64,000 bases of DNA from an uncultured Carboxylicivirga sp. (GTDB taxonomy: Bacteria; Bacteroidota; Bacteroidia; Bacteroidales; Marinilabiliaceae), in the NCBI RefSeq assembly GCF_963668385.1, contig NZ_OY764327.1, positions 4,436,501 to 4,500,500 on the forward strand. Direction: 5' to 3'. Positions 52,025 to 61,303 of this stretch are shown here, piece after piece; the stretch's first letter is position 1, and every line of letters starts with the position of its first letter. The notes beneath the pieces are model-generated. The model worked only from the letters and a program-made list of their open reading frames with translations, did no database searches and was not told the DNA's origin. A program made the position numbers and the translations under genes.

Positions 52025-52561
52025 ATGAATTTATCACAACAAGATATAGAGGAACGTATTGCAGGTGAATGGTTTTCGGGGCAAATGAAAGACTTGGCAA
52101 AAGAATGGAGTATGTTTGACCAAATTATTCAGCAATTATGGCAGATAAATCGATCAGAAAATGAAAAAATGGCTTGGAGATCAGCCTATCTTATCGATTT
52201 AATACATGATGTTAACCCTTCAATAATCGAACCTTATTTGGAACAAATACTAACGAATGTTTGCAATGAAACTAACCAAAGTATTAAACGCCATTACTTG
52301 CGTATTTTATCGCAACATAACCTAAACGAAATGGTAAATGGTATTTTCGTTGATGTTTGTTTTAAATGGTTGGGTATGGATGAAACACCCATTGCTGTAA
52401 AAGCTCATTGTATGACAATACTTTATAATCTTTGTTCGGCATATCCGGAAATGATACCTGAATTAAGATTAGTATTGGAAAATCTTCTTCCATATGGTAG
52501 TAAAGGTGAAATTAATCGTGCAAAGAAAATCCTATTACAACTAGATAATACTTCACATTAA
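52025..52561 (+). CDS. HEAT/ARM-like helical adaptor protein
   Basis: 178 residues, all-helical. Repeats of the type ENEKMAWRSAYLIDLIHDVNPSII, SIKRHYLRILSQHNL and TPIAVKAHCMTILYNLCSAYPEMI look like HEAT-type helical pairs. It is likely a protein-binding scaffold. No enzymatic motif, no recognised family name. Downstream aminotransferase gene starts 70 bp later in the same direction. Confidence 0.7.
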   Translation: MNLSQQDIEERIAGEWFSGQMKDLAKEWSMFDQIIQQLWQINRSENEKMAWRSAYLIDLIHDVNPSIIEPYLEQILTNVCNETNQSIKRHYLRILSQHNLNEMVNGIFVDVCFKWLGMDETPIAVKAHCMTILYNLCSAYPEMIPELRLVLENLLPYGSKGEINRAKKILLQLDNTSH

Positions 52562-52631
52562 AATACTTTTACATTACGAAAACTGTTATTGATTTTTTTG
52601 TAACTTAAATTCCACATTTGATAAATATACC

Positions 52632-53465
52632 ATGCGCGAAGCCATCTCAGGCCAATATTTTTATATAAATAGCACTTTAAAGTCGATTAATTTTTTCAAT
52701 CGCGAATCGAATAAAGACAACGTGTGTGTTTACGAAGTTTTTAGAGTGGAAAGTACTGTACCTCTATTTATTGAAGATCATTTATTACGATTATTTAATA
52801 GTGCGAATACTATTGGTTTAGATTTATGGAAGACAACTTCTCAACTAAAGTTTATTATAAAAACACTCATACAAGCAAATAATTCTGAAGATGGAAATAT
52901 CAGGATTGAATTCAAGGTTAAGAGTAATAAAGAAAAAGAATTTCTTAGCTATTTTGTGCCGGCTCATTATCCAGATAAGACGCAATACGATGATGGAGTC
53001 TTAGCATGTTTTCAGGAAGCAGAAAGGGTGAATCCAACAGCAAAAATATTTAATGCTAAAGTTCGAGGACAAGCAAATTCTATTATTGAAAAGGAGCATG
53101 TTTATGAAACCTTATTGATTAATCATAATAACCAAATAACAGAAGGAAGCCGAAGTAATCTGTTTTTTATAAAAGATGGTATTTTCTATACTGCGCCTGA
53201 TGATATGGTGTTACCTGGTGTTATCCGAAAGAAAGTTATTGAGATTATTAACCAGAAAGGATGGCCAATTCAGTTTGAAGCTATAAATAAGAAAGATTTG
53301 TATTTAATCGAAGCTGCTTTTATTACAGGAACTTCTCCCCGTGTGTTACCTATAAAAAAGGCAGGAAACATTATTTTCAATGTTAATCATGTAAATATTA
53401 AAGATTTAATGCAAGAGTTAAATAATCTAATTTTTAACTATAAAATTAAATCAGAGATAAAATGA
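52632..53465 (+). CDS. Class IV aminotransferase-family PLP enzyme (IlvE/PabC-like)
   Basis: 277 residues. FNAKVRGQANSII carries the PLP Lys, LLINHNNQITEGSRSNLFFIKDGI is the class IV signature (EGSRSN), and LPGVIRKKVIEI follows. Fold IV members are branched-chain aminotransferases or aminodeoxychorismate lyases; sequence alone does not decide between them. It ends before a hairpin at 53475. Confidence 0.85.
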   Translation: MREAISGQYFYINSTLKSINFFNRESNKDNVCVYEVFRVESTVPLFIEDHLLRLFNSANTIGLDLWKTTSQLKFIIKTLIQANNSEDGNIRIEFKVKSNKEKEFLSYFVPAHYPDKTQYDDGVLACFQEAERVNPTAKIFNAKVRGQANSIIEKEHVYETLLINHNNQITEGSRSNLFFIKDGIFYTAPDDMVLPGVIRKKVIEIINQKGWPIQFEAINKKDLYLIEAAFITGTSPRVLPIKKAGNIIFNVNHVNIKDLMQELNNLIFNYKIKSEIK

Positions 53466-53474
53466 CATAAAAAA

Positions 53475-53506
53475 AGGAGGAAACTTCTTCCCTCCTAATA
53501 TTTTTC
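53475..53506. terminator. Terminator between aminotransferase and SGNH-hydrolase genes
   Basis: AGGAGG (53475-53480) pairs with CCTCCT (53491-53496), followed by ATATTTTTC; convergent genes. Confidence 0.7.
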
Positions 53507-53519
53507 TTTATGTCCTTAT

Positions 53520-54881
53520 TTAAGGAAATTCCACCGTTTTGTAATCATTAATATTAGCCAACGGAATTTGAGCTTTGTATTGTTTGTTAATGGCTTCAAT
53601 AAAGGTATTGGCAATAATTGCACATCCTCTCCCTGTTGTATGAATTCCGTCTAAAGAAAAGATTCCTCCGGTAACAAAAGTGGTAGAGTACTCATTACCA
53701 TCAATAAGTAATCCTTCACTATTTAGTTTATCCATCAATGTATGTAAATCAACAAAAGCTAAACCGTACTGTTCTGCAATGCTCTTGATTGTTACATTGT
53801 ATGCTGCTACAGCAGCGTTTAAATCACTTAATTCAGTTTCGTCCAATACGTATTCAGCACCTAAAGGAGAAATATATCCCCAACCCATTTCTGGATTAGA
53901 AATACCGCTTGAGGCCGAAAGAAGCACTTTTTCAGTTGCTTTCATTTGGCGAATTTTGGCTGGATGAGCATAATTTTCGTCTTCAATAACTAACGCATTA
54001 TAACCAGCAACAAACTCAATTCGGTCAAATCCATAGGTATCCGAAATTTGATTGTATTGTGAATAGGCTTGATTTAAAGCATCTGCAGTGGCTTGATCAA
54101 TTTCTACAACATTATAAGGTATATAACTAAAATAAGGAAGAGCCTCAATTCCAGGCACATTGGCAATGACTCCTTTTTTATCATTAGAAAATAATGATTG
54201 CGAAATTAATGTCATGTAGTCATCAAAAGAAGATGCAGGAGTGATCATATCTCCTTCGCCTCCAGCTAAAGCATAACCTAATACATCATTTCCTCCAATC
54301 CATAACGAAATGAAGGTAGCATTTGCTGCAACAGCATCATTAATAACAGATGATGATGTAGAACTCATAAATCGTGTGTAAAATGGATTGAAATTTCCGG
54401 CACCAGCAGCAGGATTACCGTATCCTGGTGCAAGTAAATGAAACGATTTAGCTCCCGGAACTCCAAAATTCTGATTTTCGGTATTGTACACTTGTTCTGC
54501 AAAAATAGCCATGTCTCCAACTGTTGGAACAGGCGATAAACTACCATTCACAACTTGCAATTGGTAGTATCCGTTATTCTGATCAGGACCTAATACTGTG
54601 GTTCCAACGCTACTGGTACTCTGAACCAATGGTTGGTTAAACTCAGTGCTTCCAACTGAAGCTAGCTGTTCTGATACAATGTATGCAAAACTTTCCTTTT
54701 GACCTTTTTGACCTAAGGCTCCATTTGTATATCCTGCTGTATATGAGTCACCAACGGCAATGAATTTACTAAAATTAGCATCGCCCGATGAGGGTATAAA
54801 AGAATCAACATTTGGTTCACATTGCCATAGTAATAAGGTTGATAGCAATAATGATGTGATGGATATATATTTTTTATTCAT
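53520..54881 (-). CDS. SGNH/GDSL-type esterase lipoprotein
   Basis: 453 residues; lipobox in LLLWQC. Block I is FIAVGDSYTAGYTNG (Ser), block III WIGGNDVLGYAL (Gly-Asn-Asp), and the catalytic Asp-His lie in LDGIHTTGRG. Such esterases hydrolyse lipids or acetylated sugars on the outer face. The preceding (upstream) gene is a FadL-type porin, 11 bp away, so lipid or fatty-acid uptake is the likely context. Confidence 0.88.
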   Translation of the reverse strand: MNKKYISITSLLLSTLLLWQCEPNVDSFIPSSGDANFSKFIAVGDSYTAGYTNGALGQKGQKESFAYIVSEQLASVGSTEFNQPLVQSTSSVGTTVLGPDQNNGYYQLQVVNGSLSPVPTVGDMAIFAEQVYNTENQNFGVPGAKSFHLLAPGYGNPAAGAGNFNPFYTRFMSSTSSSVINDAVAANATFISLWIGGNDVLGYALAGGEGDMITPASSFDDYMTLISQSLFSNDKKGVIANVPGIEALPYFSYIPYNVVEIDQATADALNQAYSQYNQISDTYGFDRIEFVAGYNALVIEDENYAHPAKIRQMKATEKVLLSASSGISNPEMGWGYISPLGAEYVLDETELSDLNAAVAAYNVTIKSIAEQYGLAFVDLHTLMDKLNSEGLLIDGNEYSTTFVTGGIFSLDGIHTTGRGCAIIANTFIEAINKQYKAQIPLANINDYKTVEFP

Positions 54882-54892
54882 TATTTAAATTT

Positions 54893-56113
54893 TTAAAATG
54901 AGTAGGTTAATCCAATACCAGGAATTACAGCATTAGAGTAATAAGTTCCGTAATAATCAGCCGGCGCATATCCGTCTTCGCGTTTCTGACCATGTATGTA
55001 TAACAACGATCCGTCAACAGCTAATTTTTCCGATACTTTCCATGTAAAACCCAAAGAAATACCAGTTTTGTTAGTTCCTGGAGTTTCAGGAGTTAATAAA
55101 TCTTCAGGAATTGGAGTAGTATCATAATAAATACCTGCACGAAGTTGCACTTTCTCATTTAAAGCATACTCGGCTCCCAAACGATAGATTAATGTATTTT
55201 CGTAATCTCTTTGATTATGAGAATCAGGTATTGTTTCGGCCTCGAAATCAAAGTTTAACGACTGATAAGCTGACCATCCAACATGCTGCAAATCAAAAGC
55301 CAATAGCAACTTATCGCTAGCTTTAAAACCTACTCCAAAAGTTAAATTGGCAGGCATTGGAAGTTCAGCACCAAAATTAGTATTTGGATATAAACCTGCA
55401 ACTGCGCCCGGAACAGTAAAAGTAGCATCACCACCTTCGACCTTCATCATTATTTCCGAACGATAATTTACTCCAAATGTCAAAGCATCAGTTGCCTTGT
55501 AAGTTATTCCGGCATTGTATCCGAAAGCCCAGGTGTTTCCAGACAAATTAACACCACCTTCAACTCCATTCTGGTCATATATAGGTAATGCCTGATTTAA
55601 ATCAACAGCACCATTACCAGCAATAAATCCAACTCCAATACCCAATTTATCAGTTATTTGATAGGCAATTGTTGGTTGAATAAAAATAGCCTGTAAAGAA
55701 ATATCCTGAATCAGATGACGTCCATCCCAATCATTTCCCCAACTTAATGAGTTTCCGTATGGAGTAGTAACAGATAAACCTACAGCTAATTGGTCTGTAA
55801 TTTTTGTGGCTCCATAAAAGTAAAAAGGTGTTCCAACTGGATTGTCTGTCCTTGCTTCATAAATTGAAGGAGATTGTTTTTGAAAAGTATTATTTGAAAA
55901 AATAGCACTCCCTCCTAACGAAAATTCATATTTATCATTTAAAAAACTTAAAGCTCCGGGATTAAAATGCATACTTGAGGCTCCCATCAGCAGCCCTGTC
56001 CCAGTGTGTCCCATACCTGTTTGACGATTACCTTGCAGATTTACCTGGTAACCTTCTGCTTGAGCATTTAAACAACTAATTGCAGCTATGGCCCAAATGA
56101 AGAATTTCTTCAT
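54893..56113 (-). CDS. FadL/OMPP1-type outer-membrane transporter
   Basis: 406 residues; signal peptide ends NAQA. GNRQTGMGHTGTGLLMGASSMHFNPGAL is the N-terminal hatch (GxGxxGxAxxxDAxxxxxNPA type) of the FadL family; the rest is beta-barrel, ending VIPGIGLTYSF. It moves long-chain fatty acids or aromatics across the outer membrane. It forms an operon with the SGNH esterase, which could release fatty acids. Confidence 0.92.
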   Translation of the reverse strand: MKKFFIWAIAAISCLNAQAEGYQVNLQGNRQTGMGHTGTGLLMGASSMHFNPGALSFLNDKYEFSLGGSAIFSNNTFQKQSPSIYEARTDNPVGTPFYFYGATKITDQLAVGLSVTTPYGNSLSWGNDWDGRHLIQDISLQAIFIQPTIAYQITDKLGIGVGFIAGNGAVDLNQALPIYDQNGVEGGVNLSGNTWAFGYNAGITYKATDALTFGVNYRSEIMMKVEGGDATFTVPGAVAGLYPNTNFGAELPMPANLTFGVGFKASDKLLLAFDLQHVGWSAYQSLNFDFEAETIPDSHNQRDYENTLIYRLGAEYALNEKVQLRAGIYYDTTPIPEDLLTPETPGTNKTGISLGFTWKVSEKLAVDGSLLYIHGQKREDGYAPADYYGTYYSNAVIPGIGLTYSF

Positions 56114-56286
56114 ATAAAAAGATTTTGATTTACTATAATATTTAAAATAACGGGCGAATATATATTAATTTTGATGGATACACAACTCGTATGTGTTTGA
56201 TATATAGAATTATAGACGTTTTGAATCCAAATACTTAATAGTCGAATATTCAAAACACAATGCAATGTATTTTGTTATTAAGGTGA

Positions 56287-56316
56287 TTGCTAAAACCAAC
56301 CATTTTTTTATCTTTA
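56287..56316 (+). promoter_or_regulatory. Candidate promoter for the DUF4301 gene
   Basis: TTG at 56287-56289, 19-bp spacer, TATCTTTA at 56309-56316, with the start codon 38 bp downstream. Confidence 0.45.
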
Positions 56317-56353
56317 AGAACAGTTTAATTAAATCTTAAAAAAATCTACATAC

Positions 56354-57859
56354 ATGCTCAGAGAAAAAGATTATAAACTTCTGGAATCCAAAAAAATATC
56401 AATAAATGTGATGCAGAAGCAAATCGAGTCCTTTAAAAAAGGCTTTCCATATGCTAAACTTGAAAAAGCTGCAACCATTAGTGATGGAATATTATCGGTA
56501 GGGCAAGAAAACGATATATATATTACAAAATTTCAAAATGAAATAAACAAGGGTTTAGCTATAGCAAAGTTTGTTCCTGCTTCCGGAGCTGCTACACGTA
56601 TGTTCAAAAGTCTTTTTGAATTTTTACAAGCATCTTCAAATGATCAGTCTCAATTAGTAAATAATGAACCATATGCTACTTTTATTAGGGAGAAAGATAA
56701 ATTTGCTTTTAGTGGAGAATTACCTAATACTAATGGTTCAACAGATGCTGAAACAGCAAAGAAAATTATTTCTCATATACTTCTTGATGATGGAATAGGC
56801 TATGGTTCGCTTCCTAAAGGTCTTTTAAAGTTTCATAAGGATAACGACCGGTCGGTAACTCCATTTGAAGAACATTTAAGAGAAGCAGCCGGATACGGTA
56901 AAACTAATGAGGGTATTGGAAATGTTCATTACACAGTAAGCCCCGAACATCACGAAAAATTTAATCAATTATTAAGCGAGGTAAAAAGTATTTATGAAGA
57001 TTTGTATGGAATAAAGTATCAGATAAGCTTTTCGTATCAAAAGCCAAGTACAGATACAATTGCTGCTACCCCTGATAATACACCATTTAGAGACGAAACT
57101 AATCAGTTAGTCTTCCGCCCGGGAGGTCATGGAGCTTTAATAGAAAATCTTAATGAGATGGATAGCACTTTGGTCTTTATTAAAAATATTGATAACGTTG
57201 TTCCTAAACATCTTCAGGATGATACTATTAAGTTTAAGAAAGTTTTAGCAGGTTTATTGCTTGATAAGAAGGATATCATATTTAATATTCTCTCAAAACT
57301 AGAAACTGATAATAAAATTGGTATAGAAGAAGCATTTTCTTTTATGAAATATGAACTGCAGATCGATATACCAGCTTCAATATTAGAAGGTGAATCTTCA
57401 AGTCAAATTCAATATATTATTGAGAAATTAAACCGCCCAATTCGGGTTTGCGGAATGGTTAAAAACGAAGGTGAGCCAGGTGGTGGTCCTTTCTGGGTGA
57501 AGCAAAGCGATGGTAGCATTAGTCTGCAAATAGTTGAAGGAGCTCAGATTGATCCTGAAGATGAAAAACAGCAAGAAATATTAAAGAGCAGTACGCACTT
57601 CAATCCGGTTGATTTGGTTTGTTATTTAAAGGACTACAAAGGCAATAAATTTGATTTAAAGGATTTTGTTGATCCTCAAACCGGATTTATTTCTGAAAAA
57701 ACATTGAATGGTAAACCTTTGAAGGCTCTTGAATTACCAGGATTGTGGAATGGAGCAATGGCAAATTGGATAACCTTTTTTGTAGAAGTGCCTATTACAA
57801 CTTTTAATCCGGTTAAAACAGTGATGGATCTTCTTCGTCCACAGCATCAACCTGCTTAA
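56354..57859 (+). CDS. DUF4301 family protein
   Basis: 501 residues, cytoplasmic. KFVPASGAATRMFKSLFEF is the DUF4301 hallmark, with KFHK, PFEEHLREAAGYG and FRPGGHGALIENLN. A P-x-SG-x-x-x-R-x-F loop and the FRPGGHGAL motif recall nucleotidyltransferase/sugar-phosphate enzymes, but activity is not known. Downstream is a terminator shared with folD. Confidence 0.85.
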   Translation: MLREKDYKLLESKKISINVMQKQIESFKKGFPYAKLEKAATISDGILSVGQENDIYITKFQNEINKGLAIAKFVPASGAATRMFKSLFEFLQASSNDQSQLVNNEPYATFIREKDKFAFSGELPNTNGSTDAETAKKIISHILLDDGIGYGSLPKGLLKFHKDNDRSVTPFEEHLREAAGYGKTNEGIGNVHYTVSPEHHEKFNQLLSEVKSIYEDLYGIKYQISFSYQKPSTDTIAATPDNTPFRDETNQLVFRPGGHGALIENLNEMDSTLVFIKNIDNVVPKHLQDDTIKFKKVLAGLLLDKKDIIFNILSKLETDNKIGIEEAFSFMKYELQIDIPASILEGESSSQIQYIIEKLNRPIRVCGMVKNEGEPGGGPFWVKQSDGSISLQIVEGAQIDPEDEKQQEILKSSTHFNPVDLVCYLKDYKGNKFDLKDFVDPQTGFISEKTLNGKPLKALELPGLWNGAMANWITFFVEVPITTFNPVKTVMDLLRPQHQPA

Positions 57860-57912
57860 TTCCAACTGATAGTTTATTAGATCGATAGAATTCTAGATTT
57901 ATATTCACAGAT

Positions 57913-57943
57913 AAGCCCCGAATCATAATGATTCAGGGCTTTA
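57913..57943. terminator. Bidirectional terminator between DUF4301 and folD
   Basis: AAGCCC/GGGCTT and GAATC/GATTC form one stem with a single mismatch, 5-base loop; T-rich to the right and A-rich to the left, between convergent genes. Confidence 0.85.
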
Positions 57944-57964
57944 TATTTTAAACAATCTAAATTC

Positions 57965-58846
57965 TTAAGAATAAATTTCTTTCTTAGCAGATTTTAATGT
58001 GTTAATAATCAATGATGTGATTGTCATTGGTCCAACTCCACCAGGAACAGGTGTAATAAATGAACATTTTGGAGCTACTTCGTCGAACAATACATCACCT
58101 TTTAAGCGCCAGCCTGATTTTGTTTCGGTTGAAGGAACGCGGGTAGTTCCCACATCAATAACAACAGCCCCTTCTTTCACCATTTCACCTTTTACAAAAC
58201 CCGGAGAACCAATTGCAGCAACAATAATATCAGCTTGCAGGCATAATTCTTTTAAATCTTTGGTGCGGCTATGAGCAACCGTTACTGTTGCATCACCAGG
58301 ATAGCCTTTTTGTGATAGTAAAACACTCATTGGACGACCAACAATATTACTTCGGCCAATCACTACTACATTTTTACCAGAAGTTTCAATTTCGTATCGT
58401 TTCAATAACTCCATAATTCCTTGTGGAGTTGCCGAAATAAATGCTGGCATTCCAATAGTCATACGACCCACATTTACCGGATGAAATCCATCAACATCCT
58501 TTCTAGGATCAATGGCTTCTGTAACTTTCTCTTCCGAAATATGTTTTGGTAACGGCAATTGTACAATAAAACCATCAATGTCATCGTCATTATTTAGTTC
58601 ATGCACTTTTGCCAATAATTCATCTTCAGTTACTTCTTCTTCGTAACGAATTAAACTCGAATTAAAACCTACTTCTTCGCAAGCTTTCATTTTACCAGCT
58701 ACATACGATTCACTTCCCCCGTCATGTCCAACTAAAATAGCTGCTAAATGCGGTTTTTTTACTCCTGAAGCAATTAGTTGTTTTACTTCTTCGGCTATTT
58801 CTTCGCGAATCTTTTTCGATGTTAATTTTCCATCTATTAACTGCAT
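57965..58846 (-). CDS. folD: Bifunctional methylenetetrahydrofolate dehydrogenase / cyclohydrolase
   Basis: 293 residues. [23 protein letters not shown] includes the conserved SxxYxxxKxKxxxxxG catalytic signature (Tyr and Lys), [12 protein letters not shown] the substrate loop, [16 protein letters not shown] the NADP-binding signature and TPVGGVGPMT-like [11 protein letters not shown] the C-terminal signature. It provides one-carbon units. It follows ffh on the minus strand after a terminator. Confidence 0.97.
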   Translation of the reverse strand: MQLIDGKLTSKKIREEIAEEVKQLIASGVKKPHLAAILVGHDGGSESYVAGKMKACEEVGFNSSLIRYEEEVTEDELLAKVHELNNDDDIDGFIVQLPLPKHISEEKVTEAIDPRKDVDGFHPVNVGRMTIGMPAFISATPQGIMELLKRYEIETSGKNVVVIGRSNIVGRPMSVLLSQKGYPGDATVTVAHSRTKDLKELCLQADIIVAAIGSPGFVKGEMVKEGAVVIDVGTTRVPSTETKSGWRLKGDVLFDEVAPKCSFITPVPGGVGPMTITSLIINTLKSAKKEIYS

Positions 58847-58877
58847 GACGTTAATTTTAGAGGTTTATAAAATAAAA

Positions 58878-58901
58878 AAAGAAGCACAATTGTGCTTCTT
58901 T
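58878..58901 (-). terminator. Terminator between ffh and folD
   Basis: A perfect 24-bp palindrome (AAAGAAGCACAA and its inverse) lying 15 bp past the ffh stop, with an A/T-rich side on the minus strand (TTTATTTT). Confidence 0.85.
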
Positions 58902-58916
58902 CAAATATCTTGTTAA

Positions 58917-60254
58917 TTATCGACGTCGTCCCATCGGCATTTTGCCCATCATCTTACCCATTTTATTTCCGGTGGTCATCATTTTCATCACCTTACGGGT
59001 ATCATCGAATTGTTTTATTAACCTGTTTACTTCCTGAATAGAAGTTCCTGATCCTGCAGCAATCCTCTTTTTACGACTTCCATCGATTACTCCGGGTTGT
59101 TCTCGTTCTAATGGAGTCATAGAACGAATAATTGCTTCAATACCTTTAAATGCATCGTCATCAATATCTACATTTTTAAGCATCTTACCCATTCCAGGAA
59201 TCATACCAGCTAAATCTTTAAGATTACCCATCTTCTTGATTTGCTGTATCTGATTTAAGAAATCGTCGAAGTTAAACTGGTTCTTAGCAATTTTCTTTTG
59301 AAGCTTACGAGCTTCTTCTTCATCAAATTGCTCCTGGGCACGTTCAACAAGTGAAACAATATCCCCCATGCCCAAAATACGGTCGGCCATACGGCTTGGG
59401 TGGAATACATCTAGTGCTTCCATTTTTTCGCCAGTACCAACGTATTTAATTGGCTTATCAACTACACTACGGATAGATAATGCAGCACCACCACGTGTAT
59501 CACCATCTAATTTGGTAAGAACAACGCCATCAAAATCTAATCGATCGTTAAATTCTTTGGCAGTATTTACCGCATCCTGACCGGTCATGGAGTCAACCAC
59601 AAAAAGAATCTCATCAGGAGTTGTCGCTTTCTTAACTGCAGCAATCTCGTTCATCATCTCCTCATCGATTGCCAAACGACCAGCTGTATCAATGATTACA
59701 ACATCATGACCTCCTTTTTTCGCTTCTTTAATACCGTCGGTAGCCAATTTAACCGGATCTTTACATCCTTCTTCAGTATAAACAGTAGCACCAATTTGTT
59801 CACCTAATACCTGCAACTGATTAATCGCAGCAGGACGATAAACGTCACCAGCTACCAATAAAGGGTTTTTACCTTTCTTGGTTTTTAATAGGTTAGACAG
59901 TTTACCGGTGAAAGTTGTTTTACCAGATCCTTGCAGACCTGCAATCAAGATAATAGCAGGATTACCTTTCAAGTTAATATCAACCTGATCGCCACCCATT
60001 AAAAGCGCCAATTCATCGTGAACCAGTTTAACCATCATCTCACCTGGCTTAACGGCAGAAAGCACGTTTTGGCCCATGGCTTTATCTTTAACGGTTTCGG
60101 TAAACTGTTTGGCGGTTTTATAGTTAACATCGGCATCTAATAATGCACGACGGATATCTTTTAATGTCTCTGCAATATTCAGTTCGGTGATTTTGCTTTC
60201 ACCTTTTAGAAGTTTAAACGACTTTTCAAGCCTTTCGCTAAGATTTTCAAACAT
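58917..60254 (-). CDS. ffh: Signal recognition particle protein Ffh
   Basis: 445 residues. N domain (1-85), GTPase G domain with GLQGSGKTTF (P-loop), DVYRPAAINQL, DTAGRLAID and TKLDGDTRGGAALS, and an M domain with FNFDDFLNQIQQIKKMGNL and a Met-rich KMMGKMPMG end. It binds signal sequences and 4.5S RNA and delivers ribosomes to FtsY. Monocistronic with terminator. Confidence 0.97.
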   Translation of the reverse strand: MFENLSERLEKSFKLLKGESKITELNIAETLKDIRRALLDADVNYKTAKQFTETVKDKAMGQNVLSAVKPGEMMVKLVHDELALLMGGDQVDINLKGNPAIILIAGLQGSGKTTFTGKLSNLLKTKKGKNPLLVAGDVYRPAAINQLQVLGEQIGATVYTEEGCKDPVKLATDGIKEAKKGGHDVVIIDTAGRLAIDEEMMNEIAAVKKATTPDEILFVVDSMTGQDAVNTAKEFNDRLDFDGVVLTKLDGDTRGGAALSIRSVVDKPIKYVGTGEKMEALDVFHPSRMADRILGMGDIVSLVERAQEQFDEEEARKLQKKIAKNQFNFDDFLNQIQQIKKMGNLKDLAGMIPGMGKMLKNVDIDDDAFKGIEAIIRSMTPLEREQPGVIDGSRKKRIAAGSGTSIQEVNRLIKQFDDTRKVMKMMTTGNKMGKMMGKMPMGRRR

Positions 60255-60319
60255 TCCTGTTAATCATTTAAATTGTGGTGCAAAATTAAAAATATTTGTT
60301 ACCCTTTAAAACAAAAAAA

Positions 60320-60362
60320 AGGCCTAAACACCTAAAATGATAAAATCTTAAGTATTAGGCCT
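60320..60362 (-). terminator. Terminator after the NAD(P)H oxidoreductase gene
   Basis: AGGCCTAA/TTAGGCCT (8 bp) with a long loop; on the minus strand eight T follow. Confidence 0.7.
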
Positions 60363-60414
60363 CGAAAAATTCACAAACTATTTGATATTAATTATGGTAT
60401 TGCATTCATTATCT

Positions 60415-61008
60415 TTAGGATACGGTTTTGTTGATGGGCTCAAAGGTTGAAAGAGCAATTTGTAAATGTTTTTCAATTTCTTCGTTTGATGCCGATGGAA
60501 TTTGAGGAAAAAACTCCTGATGCTTCACTTCCATACCACAAAACTCAAAAATCTCGCCACCTTGTATTTTTCTAAAAGCTTCAATTAATCCTTTTTCTTC
60601 GTATTCTTCAACAGTATTTCCCATAGACGTGTACAGATATACTTTTTTATTGGCCAATAAACCTTCTATTCCATTTTTACCTGCTTTATAAGCAAAGCCA
60701 TATGCCAGAATTTTATCTATATAACCTTTTAAAATGGCCGGAAAACCAGCCCACCAAAGAGGATATACAACACTTATAATGTCAGCATCTTTAACTAGTT
60801 GTTGTTCTTTTAAAATATATTCTTCTGTTTTACCGTTTTTCATTTTATCTAAATCTGAAGGCCATAAAACAGGATCGAATTCCATTTCGTATAAATCACG
60901 AATAGTTGCACTCCATCCTCGCCTTTCGCTTTCGGCTTTTAATGCATCTTTCAATTGAAAACTAAAGCTTCTTTTTGAAGGATGAGCATATATAATTAAA
61001 TGTTTCAT
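60415..61008 (-). CDS. NAD(P)H:quinone oxidoreductase-like flavodoxin-fold protein
   Basis: 197 residues. HLIIYAHPSKRSFS is the FMN-binding start of the NQO/KefF family, YPLWWAGFPAILKGYIDKI (~82-101) the second flavin loop, YTSMGNTVEEYEEKGL the third. These enzymes do two-electron quinone reduction or regulate Kef channels. No kef gene nearby. Confidence 0.87.
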   Translation of the reverse strand: MKHLIIYAHPSKRSFSFQLKDALKAESERRGWSATIRDLYEMEFDPVLWPSDLDKMKNGKTEEYILKEQQLVKDADIISVVYPLWWAGFPAILKGYIDKILAYGFAYKAGKNGIEGLLANKKVYLYTSMGNTVEEYEEKGLIEAFRKIQGGEIFEFCGMEVKHQEFFPQIPSASNEEIEKHLQIALSTFEPINKTVS

Positions 61009-61168
61009 TTATTATTCTATTTTGTAAATATGCAGCAGTTGAAATAAAATTTTCGTTTCAACAACAACTCTTCTTTGTAATCATTTATATAGTAGACCAC
61101 ACAAACGTTAAAATGTTCGATTATCAGAAGTTAAAAGAGATAAATATTTGTTGAACAATTGGATTTTA

Positions 61169-61288
61169 ATGGATTATAAGGCTTCAATAAATATTGAAGA
61201 TCAAGAAGTATACTAAAACCTTAATGAAAAAGATAAAGCTATTATCTTTGCAAGATGCCTTGGGTGGAACAAGGATGGTAAAATTTAA
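61169..61288 (+). pseudogene. Possible short relic frame with one in-frame stop
   Basis: The frame MDYKASINIEDQEVY, a TAA at 61214, then NLNEKDKAIIFARCLGWNKD GKI and a TAA. Both halves read protein-like in one frame, so it could be a gene relic, or a chance frame in the 295-bp gap before the helicase. A TATCTTTG box lies within it. Confidence 0.25.
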
Positions 61289-61303
61289 AAAGCAAAGATT
61301 TTT

